Shown here piece by piece: positions 24,470 to 36,330 of a DNA stretch of 64,000 bases (positions within the stretch are counted from its first letter, which is position 1; each line of letters starts with the position of its first letter). The translations under genes and the position numbers were made by a program. Below the pieces are notes generated by a model. It made no database searches, was not told the origin of the DNA, and was given only the letters and a program-made list of their open reading frames with translations. This stretch comes from Pomphorhynchus laevis (lineage: Eukaryota; Acanthocephala; Palaeacanthocephala; Echinorhynchida; Pomphorhynchidae): positions 1-64,000 of the forward strand of contig WNNJ02002563.1 in NCBI GenBank assembly GCA_012934845.2, in the 5' to 3' direction.

Positions 24470-25800
24470 AATTAATTAGATCAGCTTACTGAGTCTATGT
24501 ATTTTATATTATTTATAAATTAAAAATAAGGCTTAATAAAAAATAAAAAAATTAAATAATATATAATTAAATAGTTATAAATAATAAATTACTTTATAAG
24601 ATTCTAGATAATTTTTATATAAACTTAAAGATTTAAATTTAAAATAAGGCTTAATAAAATATAAAAAAATTAAATAATATATAATTAAATAGTTATAAAT
24701 AATAAATTACTTTATAAGATTCTAGATAATTTTTATATAAACTTAAAGATTTAAACTGAAATTTAAAATAAAAGTCTATTTTTTGAATTTAATAGCAAAT
24801 AATGGACAATGTATCAGGATAAAGATTAGAGATCATAAGAAAGAACTGCTATGTAATTAGATTTCGTCCCATATTCCTCGGCCCAACATAGCAGCAGAAG
24901 CCAAATACATGCTAATGACTTATTTCCCCTGATGAAATTTGAATTTATAGTCATCAGAAGGAACTGCCATGCTACCAATTTTTAGAACCTGTTTCTCGAG
25001 CAAATATAGCAGCGGGGTAAAATACATGCTAATGACGTATGTCCTCTGATGAAATTTGATTATCTAGTATCCTATTCTAATACAATGTACATTATTTATT
25101 AGCCATCTGTAAAAACTACCCATTTATTACTTAAATTTTTTTAATAAGATTTTGCTGATTTATATATTTTACTATTTTTTGTATTTATTTTATAGTAACC
25201 TAGTTTAAAATATGTATCTATTAAATTTTTCAAATGATTTTGAAGAAAGCCAATATCGTTACATATTGTTGCAATTCTTAAAATTTTATTATTTAATGTA
25301 TTATATTTTATATTATATGGCTGTATGATCATGCATTTTTTTTGTAAATTTTAATATGTCATTTTTACAATATAATTTAATAGTTTATTTAATCAATGCT
25401 TATTTAATGTTCATATTTAGATATACATTCTTTATCATCAATATTAGTTTTATTAAAAATAAGACTACATGTATAAATTTGTTCGCTTATTGAATAAAAA
25501 TTGTTAGAGTTAAATACATATATATCATCAATATATCGAACCACATTTCATATCTTTATATAATTTAGATTATTTTCTTAACAGTTATGAACAAATTCAT
25601 ATTCTATAAAGCTTAAAAACAAGTCAGCTATAATTGGGCTACTATTACAACTCATTGAAACATATTTTATTTGTCTAAATATAGATGTCCCTACTTTTAA
25701 ATAATTTTGATTTATTAAAATATTTAAGGCTGCTATTTATTCAATTTTATCCATATATTTGTGTATATTTGATGGTTGGATTTTTGTTAGATAGACGCTA
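24470..25800 (-). mobile_element. RT element N (PLE-like), RT C-terminal part plus long 3' region
   Basis: On the minus strand, 25760-25630 gives LNILINQNYLKVGTSIFRQ, then an SSPIIADLFLSFIEYEFVHN block. 25560-25520 gives RYIDDIYVFN (RT palm), followed by NFYSISEQIYTCSLIFNKTN, and a frame ending at 25141. Downstream lies a 670-bp non-coding 3' region that includes two copies of a structured block (24832-24933 and 24951-25052) and an approximately 130-bp tandem duplication (about 24520-24770), ending in ACATAGACTCAGTAAGCTGA. The RT belongs with PLE-like enzymes in motif style, but the exact clade is unresolved. It is broken in several places. Confidence 0.7.
24832..25052 (-). ncRNA. Two copies of a conserved structured block in element N
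   Basis: On the minus strand each copy runs from TCATCAG(A)GGAA through CATTAGCATGTATTT, then CTGCTATGTT and, after a 25-30 nt loop, AACATAGCAG, ending with TTCCT..TGATGA. Inner and outer arms can pair, giving a two-tier hairpin of about 100 nt. The pairing is partly worn in these two copies but clear when compared with 32715-32839, 61834-61935 and 62972-63052. No known RNA family was recognised. Confidence 0.4.
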
Positions 25801-26880
25801 TAGTTATTACAGCATATGTATGTATACATTTCCGAGTATATGGTTAATTAATTGATCTCGAATCATCGCCGAGAATATAAGAGACTAAATTTATTATTTC
25901 GGATTTCCACTGTACTTAACAGTCCTTTTTAATGGTAAGAATATCTTTTAAACCAAGAATTTTCATTGAAAATATTTAACCAATTGAAATGTTCAGTGAA
26001 AATGTTATACCAAGAATTTTTTAAAATAATAAATAAAGTCTCATAAAATTCTCGGGGATGGCTTGTAGTTAATTATTTACATTTGTCCCGAAAGCAATTC
26101 TTCATTATAGTTTAACTTTTTTAACGATTCTTTAATATCTGCTAAATCTAAATTTGTATAAAGCGTACAAATTCATATTTATATTTAAAAATTTAAGGAA
26201 CAAAATTAAGGAACATAGGAACTGTAATTTTTTAATTAAAATTTTGATGATTCTCTGTCATTACCAAGGCAAAAATAGTGCACAATTCTGTTAACGAAAT
26301 TGTATGTTTCTTTAAATAAAATTCAATACAGTTTGTTCAGCTGTTGTCATTACAAATTTCTCCATTTTTTGCGATTGTATATACAATCAATAATCCGAAC
26401 ACAAACAACAGTAAGAAAAACAAAAATTCGAAATAAATTTGAATACAGTCAAAAATACGAAAGAAATCGGAAATATAAGCAACAGCGAATAATAAATCAC
26501 AATTATCGTTTACAACATGGTTACTACACATTTAATGTAACAACTGCTTTATTATTCGTCATGCTATTATTGCAATTTTTATGAATGTAAGACACACAAG
26601 TATTTTTATATTAATTTTTTGATAAAAAGCGGTGTTATTATAATCAATTGTGTGATCTAAATTTATAATGTGGCCAACAATAGCGCCACGTGACTTGTAT
26701 GATTTTATTTTATAATTACAAACGCTCAAACCGCAGTATAGACTTTCTTTTTAAAAAAGAGCATGTTTTAGATAATACCTATACTTTTTATTTGATGATG
26801 TAGAAATTAAATTAGTGTTTCATTTAATTTTTAATTTATTAATTAAAATTATGATCTATTGTTAATACAGTTCATTTGAA
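25800..26880. other. AT-rich intron, nothing recognised
   Basis: Low-complexity AT-rich DNA with short incidental frames (26300-26584 on +, 26337-26531 on -) that show no similarity or codon signal. Confidence 0.4.
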
Positions 26881-27086
26881 ATATAGCGATGGTTCTCCTG
26901 CCGACTCCGCGAAACAAGCCGCGTTTTCTCGTTGCACCGCAGCGCTGATTCGCTGCATGAGGAAACTCATTGCCCGTTTATCTCCGGTCGACCGAACTAA
27001 TTTTTTTCCGAGAAGCTGAAAAAAGCCGCTGCGCTAGTGCCAACTGCTCTTAAGGTTTTGATGGCGTTCGGAACAAAGTTGTACTC

Positions 27087-27126
27087 ATAGCGGCTTAGAT
27101 GAGTTGCCACTCATCTAAGCCGCTAT
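27087..27126. repeat. Perfect hairpin, 17-bp arms
   Basis: 27087-27103 and 27110-27126 are exact reverse complements around a 6-nt loop, inside the 3' part of the GC-richer LINE. Confidence 0.9.
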
Positions 27127-29677
27127 ATTTAGTACACTTCACAAGTTCAGCATGATCAGCAACGGAACTTGCAGACTGTGTTGTGCGCTATGTGACTGAC
27201 TGTGAGAGTGTTTAGGCATGTAAAGTCCGAAACAAGCACTTGTATCGCCTCATACGTCAGTAACGGAGCCCCGTAAGGCTGCTTGCCGTCGTCTCTAGTC
27301 AAACCGACAGGTGGTAGTCTGGGTGGAATTCATGCAGATGCTAGAGTCATTTTCACAATTTTATTGGTCGCTGAATGGCGTACATTTCTGCCTTTTGTTT
27401 TGTTGCAGTCTAGCGCATGGGCGCTATTTTTCCCGACCACTTCTCCGCATATACATCGATGTGGTTAGCACATCGAACTCAAAGTCTGAGTGCAACTCCT
27501 ATGGAGAACGATTGGTAATTAAGCCGGGTGCCAATGGAAGCTATCGGTAATGCTTCGATGGAAGCCCCAGACTATTTTAAGGCGGTAGCTATGAGGCGAG
27601 CATGAGACTGGGAATGGTAGCTTTATTGACAAGCTTTTGATGACACGCATCATAATAGTCTCCCATCTATTGTTTTTGAAGGGTTGGCTCCTATGGAATG
27701 GTTACCTGAAATTCAGCGTCCCATTGGCCTGTAGCTTTTTTAAAGTCTAGGTCTGGTAAGAGTGGATGGAGTTACGGGCAGCTTTCTAACAGCATATTGG
27801 TTTGCTTTCTTGCTAAGCATACTGAAGAACCGAATACAGGTATTGCGACTTCTAGCGCTTGTCAGACACCTAGACCTCTGAGTATGATTGGCAAAATAGT
27901 TTGCCGTCACTTATAATCAGGAAGCGGCAGATTCAGCACCATGCTCAGTAGACATCGAACTTCTGCATCGAATGAGTGTAGTTCATTTCTCCCAAAGCAG
28001 AGGAAACATTGAAGGAGTAAAGCTATTTTCAGAAGGCAGATCGAGCTTTGCAGAAGTAGGAAAGCGTCATAGCTACTTAAATCGATTAGTCTTTTCCTGC
28101 TTTATGAAGGTCGTTTATGGCTTTACATATAGTTCCATCAATATTAGCTTGATCTCCTAGATGAGCTCCCAATAGCGTAGCTTCTTGAGATCTGGACTGT
28201 TTGTGATTACCTTACACTTTTCGGAAGTTTGCTTCAATCCGATTTCAAACCCCGCGGATGTCTGAGAGGATGGTGGCTCCGGTACCGCTTAGAATGCAGT
28301 CATCCAAGTACCAAATATTGATGCAAGACTTCCGACTGTGTGCTAGATCGTTAACTACCAGTCAGAAATGCACTGGGCCCAGTGGATCACCCTATTGGAT
28401 GCCTTATGTGCTCACTACCAAATATAAGAATACTCGGGAGGGCGTAGCACAGGTTAACGAATGATAGGATCTGAGAAACATGGCGCGCGACGTTATGCAA
28501 GACTGTGTCTCTTCGTACACAATAGAAGGCATTGCAAAAATCCAGTTTAATCATTGCTTGGAAAAGGGTTGAGATTCTGCGCAAAAACGTACGAGAGGCA
28601 TGTACTGCTGCCTCGACAACGCATCGTACGCCAACTGAACCGGAAGAAATTGATCAACAAGCAACTCGGTAGCGAGCCGGCTTGCGAGATTCGGCTATGC
28701 AACGAATGGTAAATCCTACTGCACTCAGTCGAATGCCAACGTATTTTTTAAGAAGGCGAGTAGTCTGCGTCTACGTGCAATATTTTTCGTCACCATCCCG
28801 CTCAGGATAGTCGAAATAAAGTTCGCCAATGGCTTGGAAAGAATAATCGAATGCTTGCCCGTATAATGCCCCATAAGGTCTCGTAAGTGCATAGGACTTT
28901 TGCGCACCGGGCCTGCTGCTGAAGGTGGCGTGAAGGATGTAGTGTTGTTAGGGACTCGGCAGTAACAACTATTACGCACACGGGTTCTAGATTATAAGAC
29001 CGTATGTATTTTGTACGACGTCGAGGAGGATGCTTCACCCTCCATTTAGATGTAGTGATTTCGTCGTTTTGCTGCAGTGTAGCGTTACTGCATTCCATTC
29101 GAGCTGCTCCGCGAATGTCAACGTCTTCAATTATTTCCAATAACTGTCGACGTTGCTGATCTCCAGATGTTTATCAGAATAACCACTTCTTTATTGATGA
29201 TTATTCTTCTGATATTCAATTGGAAGCTGATATCTGGGACAATCATCGCGAATCTGCCCTGTAATAGATCCAATAGACGGAGAGTTCTGAATCTTCTTTA
29301 GCACGCATAGCGTGGTATTTGGGAAGCAAAGTAGAGTCCACCACGCCCAATCACCGTCGGCAGCGCTACTACTGCACTCATCAACTCAGAGAGCTTCGCA
29401 GCTACAGCGGGCCTGCCCTCTCGTGAAATACATCTTACTACACGCACACGGTCCGCCAAAAACTTCGTGCACATTGATTACTCATATCTATAGTTTGTGC
29501 TTTGCGATCATGTCGGAATGATCACTGGCAATTTCTTGGTCGGAATCAAATGAGGGTGGTTTTCCTGAGCTTAGGCAACCGGGAATAAAGTGGTGTTTGC
29601 GGATCAGTCTTGTGACGTTCAAAACGATGCGCCAACGACATACAGAGCAATGGGAACGTATGTACTTGCGGCTACGT

Positions 29678-30037
29678 GCAGCGGTTATGCGATCGCAGAT
29701 TGCAGCTTCTAGACGGTCGTGATTTGCATTGGCAGCTCGGTCGTTTATTATAGCGGTTGGGAGGTCGTTAGTCGCGGCGGCGAGACGGTCGTAAGTAGCA
29801 CCGGATTTTCGGTCGTTTATTGCAGCAGCTGAGAGGTCGTTAGTTGAAGCGGCAGTTCGATCGTTTATTGCTACGGCAGCTAGATAGTTCACTGCAGCGG
29901 ATGGGTTGTCGTCAGTTGCAGCGGCTGTTTAATCGATTATTGCAGCGGCGGCTCGGTCGTTCATTGCAGAGGCTGCGACGACGCTAGTTGTAACTGATGT
30001 ACGGTCGTTTGTTGCAGCAGCAGTTCGATCGCTAAAC
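29678..30037. repeat. 24-bp minisatellite, 15 copies
   Basis: Fifteen consecutive 24-bp units, consensus GCAGCGGCNGNTCGGTCGTT followed by NATT, diverged from one another. Because 24 is a multiple of three, the minus strand reads as an 8-residue repeat of the form NDRAAAAT in one frame, joined to the Cys/His region of the LINE at 29488-29680. Confidence 0.9.
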
Positions 30038-30219
30038 AGCAAATTTGAATTTTTTGTTTGTATTATCACCAAGAAAAATTTTAATCAGTCTTTTTATTTT
30101 AAATATTTAAAAGGCATATTTAGTTTTAAGTTAAGAAACTAAATTTATTTGCTTGAATTAAAAAATGTCTGTAATGTTTTTATTACGAATTTATATTTCG
30201 CGATTTTTTGAAATTTAAG

Positions 30220-30370
30220 AAAGAAAGCGGCGGTGATGTAACAGCTATTTTGAATAGGAAAGCGACTGAAGTTAGTCCACCAACAAATTTCGAAGGTAAT
30301 AAGCTTACAAATGCTTTTCAATCGTTAGTCGACGCATACGGCGTGGCGGATTACCAAGAGATGAACCCCG
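30220..30370 (+). CDS. ATP6V0A: V-ATPase subunit a exon (ILNRKATEVSPPTNF block)
   Basis: Encodes KESGGDVTAILNRKATEVS, then PPTNFEGNKLTNAFQSLVDA and YGVADYQEMNP. It matches the family's SILNRMQTNQTPPTYNKTNKF and FQNIVDAYGIGTYREINP. This is the link from the cytosolic arm to the first membrane helix. It starts in phase 0 after TTTAAG and ends one base into a codon at a GTATGA donor. The next intron is only 52 bp. Confidence 0.97.
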
Positions 30371-30422
30371 GTATGATTAATTTAATACAAAACTAACGTT
30401 TTTATTGTTTTGTTCATTTAAG

Positions 30423-30562
30423 TACCATTTTCGATTATTTCCTTCCCTTTTCTTTTTGCCCTAATGTTTGGTGACTTTGGGCATGCACTTATATTAAGTC
30501 TAATGGGTATTTGGATGTGTGCTGACGAACGGAGGCTAGCAAAGAAATGGCGATCTAATGAG
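30423..30562 (+). CDS. ATP6V0A: V-ATPase subunit a exon, first transmembrane segment
   Basis: Encodes PFSIISFPFLFALMFGDFGH and then ALILSLMGIWMCADERRLA, ending KKWRSNE. FPFLFALMFGDFGHA is the signature of the first transmembrane helix of the subunit a membrane domain. The acceptor is CATTTAAG at 30422. The donor I infer is GAG/GTTATT, phase 0. It is a weak donor, but it joins exactly to the next exon and the family sequence is contiguous there. The frame stays open to 30661, so some read-through into this 115-bp intron cannot be excluded. Confidence 0.94.
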
Positions 30563-30677
30563 GTTATTGATGTACCTTTTAAGACGCATCTCTCATATCA
30601 TTTGATATGTTACTTTTTTATAATAATATCTGCCATAGCATTAATATCATTAAAAAACTAATATTTTCTGCAATTAG

Positions 30678-30814
30678 ATGTGGCACATTATTTTCTCTGG
30701 TCGATACATTATACTACTGATGGGTTTATTTTCAATATACACTGGATTCATGTACAATGACGCAATTTCTAAATCTATAGATATATTTGGTTCTCAGTGG
30801 CGTGTTGCATTTGA
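30678..30814 (+). CDS. ATP6V0A: V-ATPase subunit a exon, second transmembrane segment ([11 protein letters not shown])
   Basis: Encodes [19 protein letters not shown], then [20 protein letters not shown] and QWRVAF. It matches the family block [26 protein letters not shown] and FGSSW. The acceptor is CAATTAG. The donor is GA/GTACGT and leaves two bases, which the first base of 37966 completes to aspartate. The exon has no long frame of its own after the donor. Confidence 0.96.
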
Positions 30815-31065
30815 GTACGTAAATGTTTGATTTTATTTTTTAAATTATCAATTTTAATTTAGCGTTTTAATATTTTAAAGAGAAAGAAACAAATTTAGTT
30901 TGTTTTTTGGTAGTATATTTTGGATATATATCAATGTTTTGAAGGCTTTTTGTTTAACTTTCCATACACATTTTAAGAATACAAACAACCTGAAGATTTT
31001 GTTATAAGGTTTTTATTCTTTCATATATTATTTCAGTTCTTACGTTTTAACTAGCATGTGCTAAT
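30815..31065. other. Intron start, nothing recognised
   Basis: AT-rich sequence between the exon donor at 30815 and the truncated LINE. No feature seen. Confidence 0.4.
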
Positions 31066-31815
31066 TACGTCTCTCCAATCTCCATCTCGTTCCAAACCCC
31101 GACAAGTCTAAAATAATGTGGATCCTACCCCGTAAACCAAACATATCTCCTCACTTTCATAGGCTTCCATTTCGATGATCATTTTTCCCTTAAACCCTTC
31201 GTCCATGACAAGGTCTGCTCGTCTAAATTAATTCTCCGTGACATCCGCCGTACCCGCCCCCTTATCGACTTCCGTTCTTGTATGTATCTTCTTTCAACGC
31301 TTCTCTTCACTAAAATCGATTACTGACTCAGCCTTTTCGCAAATTCTCCAAAATCCATCATCCTACCCCGACAACGAATAATCAACTCCGCCGTTCGAGT
31401 GATTTTTCGTCTCCGTAGCTTCGACCACACATCCACATATCTTCACCAACTCTCCTGGCCCACCATTCACATCCGAATCAAACTCCGCCTTATCGTAACT
31501 TTTCGTCTCATTGCTGTCGACTCCCCATCGTTCATCATCCTTCCTTTCTTAGACGACACTCGCCTCACCTCGCTATCGCTGCGTTGCCGTCATAACCTCT
31601 TACTCCACGTTTCCAATTACTCCAACAATTACAGTCTCCGATCCTTCCTCTCCTGGAATCAACTCCCTCTCGACATCCGCCGCGCTCCCTCCTTTATCAC
31701 ATTCAAACACCTTCTCCGTTCACACCTTCTCGACACATGATTTACATTTTTGTTTTGTTGTGGTCATGTAAGCGTGCGCTGGCACGCATTTGCCACGTTA
31801 AAATCAATCTTTTTT
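31066..31815 (+). mobile_element. 5'-truncated CR1/L2-like LINE, same family as 8.8-12.46 kb
   Basis: Starts within the RT region (LQSPSRSKPRQV-type frame; its DNA aligns with 9350-9270 of the other copy) and runs through the C-terminal tail SWNQLPLDIRRAPSFITFKH LLRSHLLDT to the same 3' end, including GTGGTCATGTAAGCGTGCGC and TGGCACGCATTTGCCACG. Both copies end at about the same base, as expected for target-primed insertion with 5' truncation. It carries a different set of small changes and some extra sequence before the tail. Sense orientation in the V-ATPase intron. Confidence 0.85.
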
Positions 31816-32019
31816 ATGTGCTAAGCATTAAAACGTAAAAGAAGTATAATTGAACAATTATCTTAAAATCATATGCTTTGCGTTTTTGTAATATTTATAT
31901 TTTACCGAAGATGGAAATTTCTAATCTAAAAACATAACGATATTTATTATTTTCTCTTATGTTGTTTAAGTTTTATATACGAAATCCTCTTTGTTATAAA
32001 TGAAAGAGATCAAGTAGAT

Positions 32020-32330
32020 TAAATCAGATTATTTAACTGAGTCTACGTATTTTGTAATATAATATTTTAATCTAAAGATTTTCTATAATTTTGATTCATA
32101 TAAAGTAAGAACTTTTAATATTCAATTTTTATGAATTGATAAATGAATATTGTGCGACTCTGAAGATCAATGAATAATATACGGTGTATCAGAATTAAGA
32201 TAATATATTATCTTAACCCAAATATCATTGTTGCCAAATACATGATAATAAAGTATTTCATCTAATGGAATTTAATTGTCTATTGTCTATTATCTTTCAA
32301 CAGTGTATAATTAATTTTATATTTTTAATT
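32020..32330 (-). mobile_element. 3' end of RT element N, 5'-truncated copy
   Basis: Contains TTAACTGAGTCTACGTATTT, then GAATAATATACGGTGTATCA and CCAAATACATGATAATAAAG, matching the element N 3' region. The structured block is mostly lost. Confidence 0.5.
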
Positions 32331-32379
32331 ATACTTTGAGGATTTGTGTTTTTCGATTTTTTTATTTTCTTTTTAATTC

Positions 32380-32930
32380 ATGTTAGAGTAAAATACAATA
32401 TATCATATCATATATTTTAAGATATAAATATTTTATATTGTTTTCAAGCAGTTATGAACAAATTCATATTCTATAAAACTTACAAGTCAGCAATAAATAC
32501 CATCCACTGAAACACCAATTACTGGTCGAAATATAGATCAGATCAACTAACTAATCCTACGTACTTTATACTATATATAACTTAAAAAATTATAATTAAT
32601 AATTATAAATAATAAATAATTATAAGATGTCATACAATTTTGTAGTTATATAATGATAAATAATATGAATTGTCTAATAAAAAACAGACGTTGTATCAGA
32701 ATAAAGATTAGAGGTAATCAGGAGGAACTGATATGTTATCAGGTTTCTGCCCCTGTTCCTCGATCCAACATTACAGCGGGATCAAATGCATCCTAATGAC
32801 CTTTTTCTACCAATTTCTAGGACGTATTTCCTCTGATGAAATTTGATTATCTAGTATCCTATTCTAATACACAGTATATTATTTATTATCCATCCATAAA
32901 ATTTTTCCGCTAATGATTTTAAATTTATTT
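32380..32930 (-). mobile_element. RT element N fragments (RT remnant, then a second 3' end)
   Basis: 32450-32545 holds a worn copy of the minus-strand NSSPIIADL...EYEFVHN region (CAGTTATGAACAAATTCATA on +). From about 32545 a further 3' end begins (CAACTAACTAATCCTACGTA) and continues to the structured block at 32715-32839 and CAGTATATTATTTATTATCC. Confidence 0.6.
32715..32839 (-). ncRNA. Structured block of element N (copy with insertion)
   Basis: Has the outer arms (AATCAGGAGGAACTG and TTTCCTCTGATGA on +) and the inner pair (ATGTTATC... against ACATTACAGC, partly worn). About 25 extra bases lie before the closing arm compared with 61834-61935. Confidence 0.4.
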
Positions 32931-32999
32931 TTAATATTATTGTGTTGATTTATATATTTAACTTTTATAGATATTTTATATAATACTTTTAAATAATTT

Positions 33000-35180
33000 T
33001 GATTACTTTTAAATAATCTTGGCATTCCATCGTAAATTGATCTAGTAGGCATTGTAAGTCCTCATGACAAGAAGCCAGAAAGACAACGTCATCTGCAAAA
33101 AAAAACAGAAATGGTATCCTGATAAAACTGAACTTAACCGACATCCGTCAGAGCAGCCCGTATCGTACTTTTTTCATGTAAACGATGAACATAGCTAGAA
33201 TCAAATGGCATCCCTGACGAATCCCAACGCCTACTGTCAATGATTCAAACTTCCTACCTATAACACGAGCACAACTGATACTTTGTTAATACAGAGAAGC
33301 TACAGCTACTCGAAGAGAGTGTGGTACTCCATACTCCATTAGTACCTCCCATAACTTATCTCTAGCAGGAATTCGGTCGAACGCCTTCTACAAATCTACA
33401 AAGCACATGTACACCCGTTGTGTGAACTCTTCAAACTGTTCGAAGATTGTTAAAAGAGTAAGAGCTACTCCTTTGTTCTACGAACTGGACGAAAGCTACG
33501 TTGTTCCTCTTGCAACTGACCCTCAACTATAGGTTGTATCCTTAACTCAAGAATCCTAGGAAATCGCTTACCAGTTTGGCTAAGAAGAGTGATGGCCTGA
33601 TAATTAGAACACACTCTTCAGTCATCTTTCTTAAAGATCGGTACCACCACCCTAGTTCGCCACTCACTAGGAACCTTGCCCGACTTCAATGCAACGTTGA
33701 AGATCCGTGTTATCTACTTCATGCCAACAACGTCGAGAGCCTTTAAAGCTTCAGATCAAATCTCATCTACTTCAGAAGACTTGCCATTACGAAGTGTTGT
33801 AACAACAATGACATCTAAATGGATGAGCTCCAGAACATCCTCGAAGCTGAACTATAATCCACTTCTAAGTGCTCTCCAAACTTCTGCCAAGCCGCCTTCT
33901 TTGCTTCTGTAACTGCTCGATCTGAAGCTCTTTTTGCCCTCCGGTACCTGTCTGTATATTTTACTTATTTATCTTACAAAGTTTCCCTATAATCCGGCTT
34001 CTTATGTTGGGCAAAATCTCTAACACTTGTTGTCCACCAAGCAGTTCGAGTATTTCGTCCGCGACAAGCACCTAAGGTTTTCGAGCCCCAACTTTTCACA
34101 GTTTCTTTGGCAATCGAGCATCTGAACATCTTACATTTCTTATCAATGGTCATCATCACCTTTTCTGGCAACCGAGATAAGTCCTTCCGGATGTGGCCAG
34201 AAAAACGTTCTTGACAGAGACATCTGCTAGACGCCCCTAGCACGTCCTCACAAAACTTTTGGGTTTACCAGGCTTGTCTTGCATTCGATCCTTCCATCTC
34301 AGTTTACTAACTACAAGGTAGTGATCGATTGACAGCTCAGCCACTTTCTTCACACGAGTGTCAAAAACATAACCTCGCAGATCAGATGAAACGATTTCAA
34401 AATCGTTCATTGATATTCGAATTAGAGAATCCTGATGCAATGTGCATCTATAGATCTCCTTATAAGATGTTCAAGCATGGTGTTGGTTATACGCAAATTG
34501 TTACGAGAACAAAAGTGCAATAATTCAACGTTACTTGCATTCATATCGAAGAGTCCGTTCCTCCCTAACACTCCCGTCCAAGTGCTACTGTCGATACCAA
34601 CATGAGCATTGAAGTCACCCAATAGAACAAGGAAATCTCTAACAAGAGTACTATCAAGCAGATCCTGAAGATCTCTACGAAGACTACGTAATCCGAGATA
34701 ATGTTGGGAGCATACGCACACAAAACAGTTATCTCCTTTCCCTCTTTGACTAAAAGTCTCAGAGACGCCAGCATTTCGTTTACTGGGTTAAACCTATCGA
34801 CTAGGGGACTTGTAAGTATCCCTACACCCGCCTGCCGTTGCTTTCTGTTGGTAACTCCAGAATAGTGCAAGGTTTAACCTTGATCCAAATGTTTAGATCC
34901 AGATCCAGAATAGTGAAGAGAAGTTACTCCGACTATTTCTAGACTGAAGCAAAACATCTTTCCAACTAATTCTGTTTCCTTCCCCGCCCGCGAGATGACA
35001 TTCCACGTTCCTACATGAAGGCTAGTCCGCTTTGGATGTTGATGCCTTTTTCGCTGTCTTCGTACAACTGCCTGGTCACACGGCACCCGACAATTAAAAC
35101 TTTTTCGGTCAATGGTGAGTTGATCATTGTTCTTCACACTTAATTTATATTTTGTAAATTTGTTGCTTGTCAATTTAATT
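33000..35180 (-). mobile_element. RTE-type LINE (endonuclease and RT), degraded
   Basis: Minus strand: start region RRQRKRHQHPKRTSLHVGTW NVISRAGKE (endonuclease start, about 35080-34970); LHYSGVTNRKQRQAGVGIL, LCAYAPN, FLVLLGDFNAHVG and NGLFDMNASNVELLHFC (about 34870-34520); a linker with CQERFSGHIRKDLSRLPEK (about 34190) and a KHKKPDYRE-like region (34000); RT with FADDVVFLASCHEDLQ at about 33110-33060. The endonuclease motifs and the LHVGTWNV start are those of RTE-clade LINEs. Frames are broken in several places. The 3' end near 33000 adjoins AT-rich sequence. Confidence 0.85.
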
Positions 35181-35198
35181 GTCTTGGTTTGTTTGTTC

Positions 35199-35466
35199 GG
35201 TTATCTCCCGTTCCCGATATCCTTTGATGATACAACGTTGCTACTGTAAGGAAACTGGTCTTCGAGACTCTTCCGCTTTTTCGTCCATTGTCCAATCTGA
35301 TGTTGGATTCATCGGAGTGATTTTGTTAGTTCGGCTATTTCCTGTTTCCGATATCCTTTGATGATCCAACATCTCTTATGTAAGAAAACAGGCCTCAGCG
35401 GCTCTCTTCCGCCTTTCCGTCCATTGTCCAATCCGCCGTTGGAGTCATTGGAGTGATCTTATATAG
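35199..35466. repeat. Tandem repeat, about 134-bp period, two copies, at the 5' end of the RTE LINE
   Basis: 35199-35332 and 35333-35466 are similar throughout: each begins GG(T/C)TAT.TCC.GTT.CCGAT, followed by ATCCTTTGATGAT.CAAC, and each contains TCCATTGTCCAATC. On the minus strand they lie just upstream of the LINE's endonuclease start, so they probably form a repeated 5' untranslated or promoter region. Confidence 0.75.
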
Positions 35467-36330
35467 TCTATAAAAAACTACCTCTACGGCTGATGCAAGC
35501 TGGCCAATTATTTAGCCTTTGATTCACGAAGGTCGAACATACGTTGCCTTATCCTCTTTACAAAGATGCTAATTGGCAATAAGTGTCAGTTTAACACTTG
35601 ATCGACTGGCACCTGGCGACCCCTGTTCTGAAGTCACTTTTCAATAAAAAGTATTTAGTAGATAACTTTCCAATATTATCCATTTGCTATCATCATTATG
35701 CTGTAATCAGAATTCTTAGCAAAAGATTAAAACAGAAACTAAACAGAAACTAAAGCATATGAATAAAAATGACTTAAAATTAATATACTGCAGCTACGAA
35801 GTATTAAATTTAAAAATTAAAACTATGTTGCAGCAAATTATACTATGTTTTGTCACTGTTTCACATCAATATGTCATAGTCAGATTTGTCATCTTCGAAT
35901 AGTTTTCCTTCATCAGATTATTATAAACTGCTTTATAATGCAAATCAGCTAATTGAGTCTAAGTATTTAATATTTAAAGCGGTGATTGTGGGAGAACATT
36001 ATAGACATGAGAAGTATTTTTATTGAATAAAAATTGTTGAGCTTTCGACCACTAAGAAATAAAACATTAAAACACATTTTTCCTAATGATGGTGGTGTTG
36101 AAAGGAGTCACCACCATCATTCCAACTCATGTGCAATAAGTTGGAATGAGAAAATCGCTTGTTTCAGTTTTTATGTAAAATTTTTAATGTAAATGTAATT
36201 TAATATTCACACATTAACCATTTACATTTTAAATTTGAGTACTTATTTGATTGGTATACCCGAGTAGATAACTATTCGTTTTTCATTCAAATTCCTTTCT
36301 ATACTTTTTATTTTATAAATTAAAAATTCT
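35467..36330. other. Intron sequence with two small hairpins and an element-N-like end
   Basis: AATCAGCTAATTGAGTCTAA at 35942 resembles the element N terminus and shares its flank (ACTGCTTTATAATGCAAATC) with 53985 and 55470. Hairpins: 36085-36097/36109-36121 (13 bp, exact) and 36119-36127/36139-36147 (9 bp, exact), overlapping by a few bases. Confidence 0.5.

Larger units (their letters stand above)
26885..30037 (-). mobile_element. Non-LTR retrotransposon (LINE) with YLDD reverse transcriptase, GC-richer than its surroundings
   Basis: Minus-strand order: an Ala-rich 8-residue repeat (NDRAAAAT type, from the 24-bp minisatellite at 29678-30037), a Cys/His cluster (HCSVCRWRIVLNVTRLIRKH, then HFIPGCL) at about 29670-29580, a linker with RRRTKYIRSYN (about 29010) and a stretch LMGHYTGKHSIILSKPLANF (about 28890-28830). 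The RT follows: FQAMIKLDFCNAFYCVRRD (about 28560-28500), SFVNLCYALPSILIFGSEHI (about 28460-28400) and NIWYLDDCILSGTG (about 28310-28270). The palm motif YLDD and the KLDF.NAFN.VRRD block are those of a LINE RT whose clade I cannot name. The frame is interrupted several times, so it is inactive. The part 26885-27900 is non-coding or too decayed to read. The sharp change in base composition at 26,885 and 30,040 marks the element. Confidence 0.66.

Noticed and set aside
30563-30661. Continuation of the open frame past the 30562 donor (VIDVPFKTHLSYHLICYFF and on)
   Set aside because: The family sequence is contiguous from 30562 to 30678, and the tail has no similarity, so it is read as a short retained-open intron.
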